DNA of 64,000 bases. Source: Vibrio sp. ES.051. Lineage in GTDB: Bacteria; Pseudomonadota; Gammaproteobacteria; Enterobacterales; Vibrionaceae. How positions within the stretch are numbered: position 1 is the first letter of the stretch; the number at the start of each line of letters is the position of its first letter. The translations under genes and the position numbers were made by a program. The notes beneath the pieces are model-generated. The model saw only the letters and a program-made list of their open reading frames with translations, was not told the DNA's origin and made no database searches. This document shows, one piece after another, positions 47,816 through 56,552 of the stretch. The stretch spans positions 744,001-808,000 of the forward strand of contig NZ_PDJL01000004.1 of assembly GCF_002563795.1 (NCBI RefSeq), given 5' to 3'.

Positions 47816-48400
47816 TTACTTCGCTAGGTTCTCAGCTACGAAATCCCAGTTTACAAGCGCCCAGAAGCCGTTCATGTAATCAGGACGTACGTTGCGGTAA
47901 TCGATATAGTACGCGTGTTCCCATAGGTCAACTGTTAGAAGTGGAGTTGTACCTTCTTCTGTTAGAGGAGTAGCAGCGTTAGAAGTGTTAACGATCTCTA
48001 GAGAGCCGTCCGCTTTCTTAACTAACCAAGTCCATGAAGAACCGAAGTTGTTGATTGCTGAATCAGTAAACTTCGCTTTGAATTCTTCGAAAGAACCGAA
48101 TGCTGCGTTGATTGCGTCAGCAACGGCGCCAGTTGGCTCGCCGCCCGCGTTTGGAGCAAGACAGTGCCAGTAGAACGTGTGGTTCCAGATTTGCGCTGCG
48201 TTGTTAAATACGCCACCAGTAGAGGTCTTGATGATCTCTTCTAGTGTTTTCCCTTCGAATTCAGTACCAGGAATAAGACCGTTTAGCTTAACAACGTAAG
48301 TGTTGTGATGCTTACCGTGGTGGTAGTCTAGAGTCTCTGCTGAGATGTGTGGTTCTAGTGCGTCTTTCGCATAAGGAAGTGCTGGTAGTTCAAATGCCAT
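47816..48400 (-). CDS. sodB: iron superoxide dismutase
   Basis: 194 aa from ATG 48400; an extension of five codons upstream lacks family similarity. [20 protein letters not shown] start, metal ligands His in [11 protein letters not shown], His in NHTFYWHCL, and Asp/His in [24 protein letters not shown] and the absence of Mn-type signatures favour iron. Cytosolic superoxide defence; often Fur/RyhB controlled, but I did not identify such a site here. Confidence 0.96.
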   Translation of the reverse strand: MAFELPALPYAKDALEPHISAETLDYHHGKHHNTYVVKLNGLIPGTEFEGKTLEEIIKTSTGGVFNNAAQIWNHTFYWHCLAPNAGGEPTGAVADAINAAFGSFEEFKAKFTDSAINNFGSSWTWLVKKADGSLEIVNTSNAATPLTEEGTTPLLTVDLWEHAYYIDYRNVRPDYMNGFWALVNWDFVAENLAK

Positions 48401-48480
48401 TACTCGATTCTCCATTGATTTGAAAGGATAACCTTTCGATTGCTTCCAGTGTTTTTATTTGTATATCGTCATTACGACTG

Positions 48481-48507
48481 ACTTGCTGATTATTTTAGCA
48501 AGTTTTT
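48481..48507 (+). terminator. terminator-like hairpin in the sodB-grxD gap
   Basis: ACTTGCT / AGCAAGT stem with a nine-base loop, then TTTT, in the divergent intergenic region and not behind any gene. It may end an antisense or small RNA, or be fortuitous. Confidence 0.3.
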
Positions 48508-48688
48508 ACTTTATTAAAACCCCGATATGAAAATATTTTAAGAGGTTAGTGGTTGCTCAATGTTGAATGGTTCACTATCTAGCTAGCGAATTAAAAATTA
48601 AACCACATCAATTATATGGTTTTTATTCTGTGGTTATTGAGTAGAATGTGACAGATAAACAAAGTTCAAACCCATGAATGAGGAAGCG

Positions 48689-49024
48689 ATGGAAACTATC
48701 GACAAAATCAAACAGCAGATCTCTGAAAACTCAATCCTGTTGTACATGAAAGGATCACCGAAACTGCCAAGCTGTGGTTTCTCTTCTCAAGCTGCACAAG
48801 CTTTAGTGACATGTGGTGAGAAGTTCGCTTACGTAGATATTTTACAAAACCCAGATATCCGTGCTGAGTTGCCAAAGTACGCACAATGGCCAACGTTCCC
48901 TCAATTATGGATTGAAGGTGAGCTGATTGGTGGCTGTGACATCATTCTAGAAATGTTCCAGAAAGGTGAGCTTCAGCCTCTAGTTAAAGAAGCTGCAGCA
49001 CGCGCTGAAGGTCAAGCTGAGTAA
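48689..49024 (+). CDS. grxD: monothiol glutaredoxin 4
   Basis: 111 aa from ATG 48689; GAGGAAGCG just before it makes the upstream ATG at 48674 part of the ribosome site. The CGFS motif is at residues 29-32 and WPTFPQLWIEGELIGGCDI binds glutathione. Binds and transfers 2Fe-2S clusters, with BolA-type partners. Length and motifs are typical. It is the last chromosomal gene before the prophage. Confidence 0.96.
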   Translation: METIDKIKQQISENSILLYMKGSPKLPSCGFSSQAAQALVTCGEKFAYVDILQNPDIRAELPKYAQWPTFPQLWIEGELIGGCDIILEMFQKGELQPLVKEAAARAEGQAE

Positions 49025-49057
49025 TTCGTAAATACTCACACTTGGCGTTAGAATACG

Positions 49058-49088
49058 AAGGAGCCACATTGGCTCCTTTTTCTTTTTT
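49058..49088 (+). terminator. terminator after grxD
   Basis: AAGGAGCCA / TGGCTCCTT with loop CAT and a long T-rich tail. Confidence 0.88.
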
Positions 49089-49233
49089 AGGTTAGTGGAA
49101 ATGAACATAAAGCTTTATTATGTCTCACAATCCTTAGGAACCCCTCCATCCCTTGCTATTCCTTGTTATATAAAGACTTATGCAATCACTTCAATCCGGT
49201 GATGGCGTATAAATAACGACAAAAGCTGACTTG

Positions 49234-49263
49234 TGCCGCCACTTTGCCGCCACTATTGGCGGC
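49234..49263. repeat. tandem/inverted repeats next to the integrase stop
   Basis: TGCCGCCACT occurs twice with an 11-base period (49234 and 49245), and GCCGCCA (49246) pairs with TGGCGGC (49257) over a four-base loop. Position at the integrase 3' end suggests att arm sites or a terminator of int. Confidence 0.45.
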
Positions 49264-50285
49264 TAGATATTGAGATTTGTAAGTGGATTAAAGCGTACAG
49301 CATCACTCAGGTGGTTTGGCGAAAAATGAGCGTAAATCATCGTGTGATCGATATGCTGATGTCCGAGGATTTCTTTCAATACAAGAATGTTGCCGCCATT
49401 AGTCATAAAGTAGCTCGCGAACGTATGACGTAAAACGTGAGTGGCTTGGCCTTCGGGTAAATGGGGAAGGGCTTTGGTCAACCACTTGTATGCTACGCCG
49501 TAACCGCATGTAAAAAGCCGGTCATTGGTTGGCTTATAGATTTGGTTATACAACTCTTCAGAAATAGGTACCGTTCTGTTCCGTTTGCCTTTGGTATTGT
49601 TGTAGGTGATGCGGTATTTCGTCAGGTTATAGCCTTTCAGGTAAATCGCTTCCCTGATACGTGCACCAGTTGCGAGGCAAACTTTGTATATCTTCGTCAG
49701 TTCATCACCAATCGGGCTTTGTTGAGCAACCTCAAACAAGTGACGAATTTCCTGTTCGGTCAGGAACGCAAGCTCGGATTCCGGCTTTTTGATTGCCTCA
49801 ATACCATCAACCGGATTAGGCAGTTTCCACTCACCAAGCTTTATCAGCTTATTGAACATCGCTTTCAGCAACCCAAAGTCTACATTATTGGATGAGATTG
49901 ATAGCTCTTTGTGCTGTTGGCCTCGTCCTCTGCTCATGCGGGTTGCTCGGTAAGACGCAAGATGTTTGGAATTGAGTTGGGTTGCAATTGGGTCGCCTAA
50001 GTCTTCAACCATATTTTCTAGGCGCAGAAGGGTATGTTCGCCAGATTTTAGATTCTTACCGTGGAGTTTGTACCAAAGTTCCACCAAGTTAGACAATCGA
50101 CGGTGATCGGGCTTACTGCCTAACCATGGTTTATCGTCCACTTCTCTCATTAAATGTATTTCGAAAGCGGTAGCTTCACCTTTCGTAGCGAAGCGTTTGC
50201 GAACACGTTTACCAGAGCGGCCTTGCGGGTAGCACTCACATAGCCAAGGTTTCTTGCTTCCATCTTTTAAGTTGCGGGTTGCCAT
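49263..50285 (-). CDS. int: phage tyrosine integrase
   Basis: 340 aa. N-terminal arm-binding-like part (ECYPQGRSGKRVRKRFATKG), core-binding helical part, then the catalytic domain: Arg in ATGARIREAIYLKG, H-x2-R in HVLRHTFASYF, His in ILGHQHIDHT and the nucleophile Tyr in TMIYAHF. All catalytic residues are present, so it should be active. First gene of the prophage, transcribed toward the left end. Confidence 0.92.
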   Translation of the reverse strand: MATRNLKDGSKKPWLCECYPQGRSGKRVRKRFATKGEATAFEIHLMREVDDKPWLGSKPDHRRLSNLVELWYKLHGKNLKSGEHTLLRLENMVEDLGDPIATQLNSKHLASYRATRMSRGRGQQHKELSISSNNVDFGLLKAMFNKLIKLGEWKLPNPVDGIEAIKKPESELAFLTEQEIRHLFEVAQQSPIGDELTKIYKVCLATGARIREAIYLKGYNLTKYRITYNNTKGKRNRTVPISEELYNQIYKPTNDRLFTCGYGVAYKWLTKALPHLPEGQATHVLRHTFASYFMTNGGNILVLKEILGHQHIDHTMIYAHFSPNHLSDAVRFNPLTNLNI

Positions 50286-50465
50286 AGTAAATAGTATTTA
50301 AACTGTATATAAATACAGTTTAACCGATGTGGAATGAACAGCAATCTTCATTCGTGAAATGAATCTCGAAGATTGGTTTGATTTGTAATCTATCAGGCTG
50401 CCCAACAATGGTAATTTGCGAGTAAGTCTGTAGAATGTGCCAGCAACTATTTTTAGGTATATTTG

Positions 50466-51647
50466 ATGACAACAAAAGCGATCGATTTGTTCGCCGGTGC
50501 CGGCGGATTTACTCTTTCAGCGATTAAGGCTGAGGTGAATGTTCTCGCAGCTATCGAGTTTGATGAAGCGGCCGCTAATACCTATAAAGAAAACTTTATC
50601 AAAGCTGGTCATCACAACATCGATTTGCGTGCCGGCAAAGACTTCGGCGATATCAATAAAGTTGACCCATTAGAGCTACGAGAGAGCTTAAATCTAAAGA
50701 AGGGTGAACTGGATTTGATATTGGGTGGCCCTCCATGCCAAGGCTTCTCTACACATCGTATTAAAGATGCAGGTGTTAACGACCCACGTAATACTCTGCT
50801 GCTTAGATATTTTGAGTTTGTTAACGAATTCAATCCAAAAGCTTTCTTAGTCGAGAATGTCGCAGGCCTGTTATGGGAACGTCATAAAGACTTTTTAGAT
50901 AAGTTTATCTCTCTAGCTGAAGATGCAGGTTACACCATCAAGTTCTGTGGCATTGTGAACGCCAAGGATTATGGCGTACCGCAGAACAGAAAGCGTGTCT
51001 TTATCTATGGATTGCGTCAAGATTTAGATACAGACAGCGACCATGTATTCCCTCCAGAGCCAACTCATTTCTCTCCTACAAGTGGGAAACTTCCGCACTG
51101 GACAACCGCATCTACAGTCTTTGAAAAAATCCCCAAAGAACTATATGACCAGTATTGGGAAGAGTACTTTAAGCCAAAGACTAAGTTGACATATGAAGAA
51201 ACTATAAAGCTTTTGCGTTCTCTTAAGTCTGGCAGAAAACTTAGGAAAAGTGATCCATGTAATGTTCATATGCAGCCTACTGATATGATGGCAGAACGTT
51301 TTTCAGATACTCCGCTTAATGGTAGTCGCGTAGACGCTGGAGAGAAACACCGGCTAAAGTGTCATTCAGGTGAGTACGCAGGTCACAAAGATGTTTATGG
51401 TCGAGTCCTAATCCATGTACCGAGCAATACCATAACAACGGGTTGTAATAACCCGTCAAAAGGCCGATTTGTTCACCCGTGGTTAAATCATGGGATAACA
51501 TTACGGCATGCGGCGAGGTTACAGTCGTTCCCTGACAGTTTTAACTTTTATGGGAGCTCAACCGAAAAAGCTCGGCAAATTGGCAATGCAGTACCACCAT
51601 TACTCGGTAAAGTACTGATAAGTGATATATGCAGTAGATTGAATTAA
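50466..51647 (+). CDS. C5-cytosine DNA methyltransferase
   Basis: 393 aa from ATG 50466 (a TTG lies directly before it). Motif I DLFAGAGGFTLS (7-18), motif IV GGPPCQGFS with catalytic C91, ENVAGLL (VI), QNRKRVFIYG (VIII), a target-recognition region around 190-320, then RHAARLQSFPDSF and QIGNAVPP (IX, X). Complete and apparently active; recognition site unknown. A strong terminator separates it from the ATPase gene 88 bases on, so it is probably transcribed on its own. No dedicated restriction gene sits right beside it. Confidence 0.93.
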   Translation: MTTKAIDLFAGAGGFTLSAIKAEVNVLAAIEFDEAAANTYKENFIKAGHHNIDLRAGKDFGDINKVDPLELRESLNLKKGELDLILGGPPCQGFSTHRIKDAGVNDPRNTLLLRYFEFVNEFNPKAFLVENVAGLLWERHKDFLDKFISLAEDAGYTIKFCGIVNAKDYGVPQNRKRVFIYGLRQDLDTDSDHVFPPEPTHFSPTSGKLPHWTTASTVFEKIPKELYDQYWEEYFKPKTKLTYEETIKLLRSLKSGRKLRKSDPCNVHMQPTDMMAERFSDTPLNGSRVDAGEKHRLKCHSGEYAGHKDVYGRVLIHVPSNTITTGCNNPSKGRFVHPWLNHGITLRHAARLQSFPDSFNFYGSSTEKARQIGNAVPPLLGKVLISDICSRLN

Positions 51648-51649
51648 AT

Positions 51650-51680
51650 AAAGTGCCTACAATGTTAGGCACTTTTTTTT
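51650..51680 (+). terminator. terminator after the methyltransferase gene
   Basis: AAGTGCCTA / TAGGCACTT stem, six-base loop, eight T residues. Confidence 0.88.
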
Positions 51681-51734
51681 TATTTTCAGTAAGCTAAGTT
51701 AAACAACAGGCTTATACGTAGCTGGAATCAATTT

Positions 51735-54731
51735 ATGCCTCTAATCACGTCTTCTTTTAAAACGAGAGCGAGAACGATAGACCACCTCGGACGAGAGCAA
51801 ATCGCCGATTGCCCAACCGCCATTTCTGAGCTTTGGAAAAATGCTTACGATGCAGATGCAGATGAAGTCGCGTTACACATACTCGATGGTGAGCACTCAG
51901 TAGCAGCTATTGTAGATAATGGCTTTGGTATGAGTACGGCTGATTTTGAGGAAAAATGGCTCACTGTCGGCACAGAATCTAAAATTGAATCTGAAGGTGG
52001 TGAAGATAAGCCAAAGCGGAAATACAATAGACAAAAGCAAGGCCAGAAAGGTATAGGGCGTTTATCTTGCGCAGCTTTGGGGCATCTATTGCTCATAATT
52101 AGTAAGAAAGAACATCATCCGTATATCGCGAGTCTTGTTGACTGGCGTATTTTTGAAAATCCATATGTCATGCTACATGACATTACTATTCCAGCAGTTG
52201 AAATAGAAAGTTTAGAAGAACTGTATTCTGAACTTCCAACTCTTTACGAAAACCTACTGAAAAACGTAACACCTCCAGAAGAAGATCAATCCGCAACAGC
52301 AATCAGGCTTAGGGATGCTTGGGAAATGTTTACGGAGCTTGAGAGAAAAGAGTATCTTAAACAAAATCATGTAACTGATGAATTTTTATCCACCAGGGAT
52401 CAAATTATCGCACAGTCTCAATCCCACGTTTTTACAGAAAGAGTTATTAATACGTGGCAGGTGGCTAAAGGGACATCCCCGACAGGGACCGCCATGTTCA
52501 TGGTTGGTATTCCTGATGAACTCGAAGATCAACTGATCCTTGACCCTATAACTGAAGTCAATGATGCAACTGGTCGTGCAAAGCTTAAGTTGCTTGAGAC
52601 ACTGTCTAATTTTACAGATCCTTTTGTTAATGACACTGAAAAAAGTAAAGACGATCCATTTTCATGTAGTGTCTTTGCGTGGAACGGACAGCTACAACGG
52701 GTATTGGTGGGAGGAGACCGAGAGTTCGATATCAGCGACTTGGAGAAGATGGAACACTTAGTTGATGGCCACGTTGACGAAAATGGCTATTTCAAAGGGA
52801 CAGTTAAGGTTTTTGGCCAGGTGTTTGAAGACATAGAAATCAAACCAAAACGAAATTACAAAACTCGCGTAGATTCGAGGTTCGGTGCTTTTGATCTAAG
52901 GATTGGTGGCTATGAAGGCCGAAAGCAGAACTCTACGATGCCAGCGGAGCTGTGGGAGCATATAGACTCAAAATCTGATTTGTATGGTGGGTTAAGAATT
53001 TACCGTGACGGTCTTCGTGTGATGCCATATGGTCGTGATGATAGTGACTTTTTTGAAATTGAAAGCCGCCGTACAAAAAATGCGGGTTACTACTTCTGGT
53101 CTTCAAGAAAAACATTCGGTCGTGCCAGTATATCTAGGCTTGGAAATCCAAATTTGAAAGATAAGGCTGGACGAGAAGGTTTAATGGACAATCGTGCAGC
53201 GATGTTATTCCGAGAAATTGTCATTAATATTCTAATCAGCACGGCTGAGAGGTTCTTTGGACGTACCTCAAAAATAAGGCAGGAAGTACAAGCAGATATT
53301 GCTACTGAGCGAGCTGAAGAGAAGGCTAAAGCGGATAGAAAAAAATTACTTAAAAACGAGCGTAACCGTGTTAAAAAGCTTATTAAGGAAAATAAGCCGA
53401 ATTTAGTAGCTTTTCTCGAAGAACTTGAAGAAGTTCAAGCCGATTTAGTTCATGGCGACGACATCACTAATTTACAGCAAGCCAGAGAACTGAAAAACCT
53501 TTCCAACCGCTACAACGAAAACTTAAAGGGTTACTCTTTAAGTCCTGTACCTCCAAGTCTAGGGACAGTTAAAGAGACCTATGACGGCTATCGTTCACTC
53601 GAGTTACAAGCAAGGGAAATTGTTAAACGATTGACCACATCTGCAGACTCAGCTATTGAAAAATATACAACTAAGAGTGATACCGATGTCGCACGCTCAC
53701 AGTTCAATACAAACCGAGGCTACATTACTGCGAAAGTTAAAAAAATGGCAGCAGAAGGGCGTGAGCTGTTAAGGACTGAGCTAGAGCGGTTTGAGCAGCT
53801 GGTAGATAGTTGTAATAAGGCATACGACGCATCGTTAACTGAACTATTACAAGATTTAGACCTTGGCGCGATAACTCCTGCAGACGCGATGAAAAAGATA
53901 GACGCAGAATACCAAAAGCAAGAAATTGCAAATGCTCAAGCCCTAAAACCATACATATCAGCTTTGAGTAGTATACGAAATGCGATTGACTTGGAAGGGT
54001 TAGCCATTGCAAGTTTGCGAGAGTCAAATAAGTGGCAACAAGAAGCAGCAAGGTTAAACGGTTTGGCGCAGCTTGGTATTACTGTTGAAATCATTGGCCA
54101 TGAGATTGAAGGACTTGATCTCACTATGGCCAGAGGTTTGAACGACTTACGTAAAACAGAATTAACAAATTCTCAGCAGGGCTTGGTTGACTCAGTTAGT
54201 TTTGCACATGAGAGTTTGAGTGATAAGTGGCGCTTTTTATCACCATTAAAGCTATCTGGAGATAATACCAAAACTGATATAACAGGCCTAAAAGTAGTTG
54301 ATTATGTCAAAAAGTTTTATGGTGAATCACTAGAACGACGCAATATCTCCCTTATTTCTACAGACAGCTTTAACGAGTTTAGTGTGTATGACTCACCTGC
54401 TAGATTGTATCCAGTATTTATTAATCTGATTAATAACTCACGCTATTGGTTAAACATTAAGGATGAAGATCCTAAAGAAATTTTGTTGGACTATAAAGAT
54501 GGCGAAGTCATTGTTGCTGACAATGGGCCTGGTGTCGATCTAGTTGACTTAGAAAGCTTGTTTACGCTGTTCTTTACCAAAAAGCAGCGTGGTGGTCGTG
54601 GTGTTGGTCTTTATCTGTGCAAATCTAATTTGGCGTTATCGGGTCATACAATTCGTTACATTACCAACTCTGATGAAAAATGTTTATCGGGAGCAAACTT
54701 CGGTATCAAAATTGGAGGGCTTCTAAAATGA
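51735..54731 (+). CDS. dual-GHKL protein: MORC/MutL-type ATPase fused to a histidine-kinase core
   Basis: 998 aa, soluble. N-terminal GHKL ATPase: Bergerat N box SELWKNAYDADADEV (N36, D39), G1 DNGFGM (61-66), G2 GQKGIGRLS (103-111), like MORC, MutL and Hsp90. After about 450 residues of unknown sequence comes a charged coiled-coil stretch (roughly 500-700). The C-terminus is a full kinase core: H box with H789 in IIGHEIEGL, N box NLINN (897-901), G1 DNGPG (929-933), an F-box-like FTLFFTKK and G2 GGRGVGLYL (953-961). Its stop overlaps the next gene, a receiver protein, by 4 bases. Function unknown; defence is inferred from context. Confidence 0.8.
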   Translation: MPLITSSFKTRARTIDHLGREQIADCPTAISELWKNAYDADADEVALHILDGEHSVAAIVDNGFGMSTADFEEKWLTVGTESKIESEGGEDKPKRKYNRQKQGQKGIGRLSCAALGHLLLIISKKEHHPYIASLVDWRIFENPYVMLHDITIPAVEIESLEELYSELPTLYENLLKNVTPPEEDQSATAIRLRDAWEMFTELERKEYLKQNHVTDEFLSTRDQIIAQSQSHVFTERVINTWQVAKGTSPTGTAMFMVGIPDELEDQLILDPITEVNDATGRAKLKLLETLSNFTDPFVNDTEKSKDDPFSCSVFAWNGQLQRVLVGGDREFDISDLEKMEHLVDGHVDENGYFKGTVKVFGQVFEDIEIKPKRNYKTRVDSRFGAFDLRIGGYEGRKQNSTMPAELWEHIDSKSDLYGGLRIYRDGLRVMPYGRDDSDFFEIESRRTKNAGYYFWSSRKTFGRASISRLGNPNLKDKAGREGLMDNRAAMLFREIVINILISTAERFFGRTSKIRQEVQADIATERAEEKAKADRKKLLKNERNRVKKLIKENKPNLVAFLEELEEVQADLVHGDDITNLQQARELKNLSNRYNENLKGYSLSPVPPSLGTVKETYDGYRSLELQAREIVKRLTTSADSAIEKYTTKSDTDVARSQFNTNRGYITAKVKKMAAEGRELLRTELERFEQLVDSCNKAYDASLTELLQDLDLGAITPADAMKKIDAEYQKQEIANAQALKPYISALSSIRNAIDLEGLAIASLRESNKWQQEAARLNGLAQLGITVEIIGHEIEGLDLTMARGLNDLRKTELTNSQQGLVDSVSFAHESLSDKWRFLSPLKLSGDNTKTDITGLKVVDYVKKFYGESLERRNISLISTDSFNEFSVYDSPARLYPVFINLINNSRYWLNIKDEDPKEILLDYKDGEVIVADNGPGVDLVDLESLFTLFFTKKQRGGRGVGLYLCKSNLALSGHTIRYITNSDEKCLSGANFGIKIGGLLK

Positions 54732-56524
54732 GCATGACGGATCTTATAAAAGAAGCTTATATTGACCCAATTCGCAGTGTTATGGTCGTTGATGATGAGT
54801 ACCCAACCTTATCTAAATTGATTGCTGGAGAGGATGGTTCCAAGGGGGAGGATAAAGAGCGACTTCAAGAAGTGATTGGGATGTGTAAAGAGCCAGATAA
54901 TAACTGGATGCTTGATGTACATGACGGTCAGTTCAATGGCACTGGAGACGTAGATAATCTACACCATAGTGACCTGTTAATCTTAGACTATCACTTAGAA
55001 GGGAATGGAGATGATGGTCGAGGTGAAAAGGCACTCAGCGTACTTTCATCTTTAGCAGAAAAAGAACATTTTAACTTGGTCGTAGTTCATACAAAAGGAT
55101 ATACCGATGTTGGCTCAGATCAGGGATACCGCGCTGTATTTAAAGATATTGTTTTCCATCTTCAAGATAAGAAACTCTTTCTGATAATGCCAGAAGGTTT
55201 AATGAGAGGAAAGAATATCGAAGAAGCGATAGATAGTTGGGAGGAAGAACAAAACGGTATTATCGACATGTTGGTTGATAGTATTACGGACTTAGATTAC
55301 CTCAATTTGCATTCCCTTGGGGAACCTCCCGCTAGAATTAATTCTTCAAGAAAAGAACTAGCAGAGCTTAAAGCACTTTATGATAATCGTCCGCTTGGTG
55401 AAGATGATGATTTGGATGAATTGGAGCTTAAATTTTTACAGTGGTACGTTTTGCGAAAAAAGGGAGAAAAGATTAAAAAATCTTTTGGAATCAGTGATTT
55501 TAGTGATCTTAGGTGGAGTGATAGCGACGAATACATGTGGGTAAAGGCTGGAAACCTATTCGTTTGTGTTGTGGGGAAAACAGTTCCCACACCTGAGTTA
55601 CCAGAGAGATTGCTAAGCGCGATAGAGCATTGGGGCCCCCACCCACATAGGCTTCTTCTAGCCAAAATTCGACATAAATTGGATGAGCACGGTTTTACGA
55701 TAGCTAGCAGTGTCTTAAGCAAGCAACACACGCATGCTGGTTGGTTACGTGAACTTCTTAACAGCGACGAGCAAGACTTAGAGCAACAAGCTTGGTATAC
55801 GACACAACACCATTTGGAAGAAATGTCATGGTACTACAAGGATGATCTTAGCAATTATTTGGTAAGAGTAGTGCAAGCACTAGTTGCTAATGAGGCACCT
55901 ATCGATGAAGTAGAGAAGCGATATACATCGCAAGACATACTAACGAGTGATTTTGAGATATTTAAGTTTTCAAATGCCTTCAACAACTCTCTACCAGTAG
56001 AAGGAAAGAGCTTAACTACCGGGCATATTCTTAAAAATAATCAGACAGATGGCCTCTGCTTAGTTGTTACACCTGCTTGTGACTTGGTTCCTGGACGTAA
56101 GGAAGGGCTACATAGTATCGAAGTTGTTGTTCAGCAGTTGTATCCAATTTCTAGTGCTTTGCGTCAGGATTCAGACGAAGGAGTGATTGAGCAAGAAGAA
56201 CTGTTTGAACGCTGTAAGGAGTTTGTAAATACAAAGCAGCTTGTTTTTATCCCTATTAATGAAAAAGTGGAAGTTTATTCGACGGTATCTCACCTTTACA
56301 AAAACGCAAACCCAAACTTAATGAGTTTAGCGTTTGCAGATGAAGGGAAGTGGGGGGAAGGTTTTATTCTGACGAGTTATAACTTAAATTTGGCATTAAC
56401 GCCTCCACAAATTAGAGTTTGTAATTACTCGGTAGTTGGTCAGTTAAGGTATGAATATGCGCTACATCACTCTAAAACGGCAGGTGAGCATGTGTCGCGT
56501 ATTGGACTAGACTATAAAAGATAA
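54728..56524 (+). CDS. receiver-domain protein with large unknown C-terminus
   Basis: 598 aa from ATG 54728 (GGAGGG 8 bases upstream, ATGA overlap with the kinase gene). A divergent receiver domain lies at about 15-165: acidic D22-D23, phospho-acceptor D87 in LLILDYHL, T122 and K123 in VVVHTKG; an insertion of about 25 residues precedes the D87 strand. The remaining 430 residues are alpha/beta with LVVTPACDLVPGRK near the end of the middle part and no membrane segment or recognised DNA-binding or nuclease motif. It is the expected phosphotransfer partner of the kinase, and probably the effector. Confidence 0.75.
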   Translation: MSMTDLIKEAYIDPIRSVMVVDDEYPTLSKLIAGEDGSKGEDKERLQEVIGMCKEPDNNWMLDVHDGQFNGTGDVDNLHHSDLLILDYHLEGNGDDGRGEKALSVLSSLAEKEHFNLVVVHTKGYTDVGSDQGYRAVFKDIVFHLQDKKLFLIMPEGLMRGKNIEEAIDSWEEEQNGIIDMLVDSITDLDYLNLHSLGEPPARINSSRKELAELKALYDNRPLGEDDDLDELELKFLQWYVLRKKGEKIKKSFGISDFSDLRWSDSDEYMWVKAGNLFVCVVGKTVPTPELPERLLSAIEHWGPHPHRLLLAKIRHKLDEHGFTIASSVLSKQHTHAGWLRELLNSDEQDLEQQAWYTTQHHLEEMSWYYKDDLSNYLVRVVQALVANEAPIDEVEKRYTSQDILTSDFEIFKFSNAFNNSLPVEGKSLTTGHILKNNQTDGLCLVVTPACDLVPGRKEGLHSIEVVVQQLYPISSALRQDSDEGVIEQEELFERCKEFVNTKQLVFIPINEKVEVYSTVSHLYKNANPNLMSLAFADEGKWGEGFILTSYNLNLALTPPQIRVCNYSVVGQLRYEYALHHSKTAGEHVSRIGLDYKR

Positions 56525-56552
56525 AGAAAGCGGCTATAAGCCGCTTTCTTTT
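56523..56552. terminator. bidirectional terminator between the receiver and HNH genes
   Basis: A 13-bp stem AAAGAAAGCGGCT / AGCCGCTTTCTTT with loop ATA, T-rich on both strands; it overlaps the last codons of the HNH gene. Confidence 0.82.
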
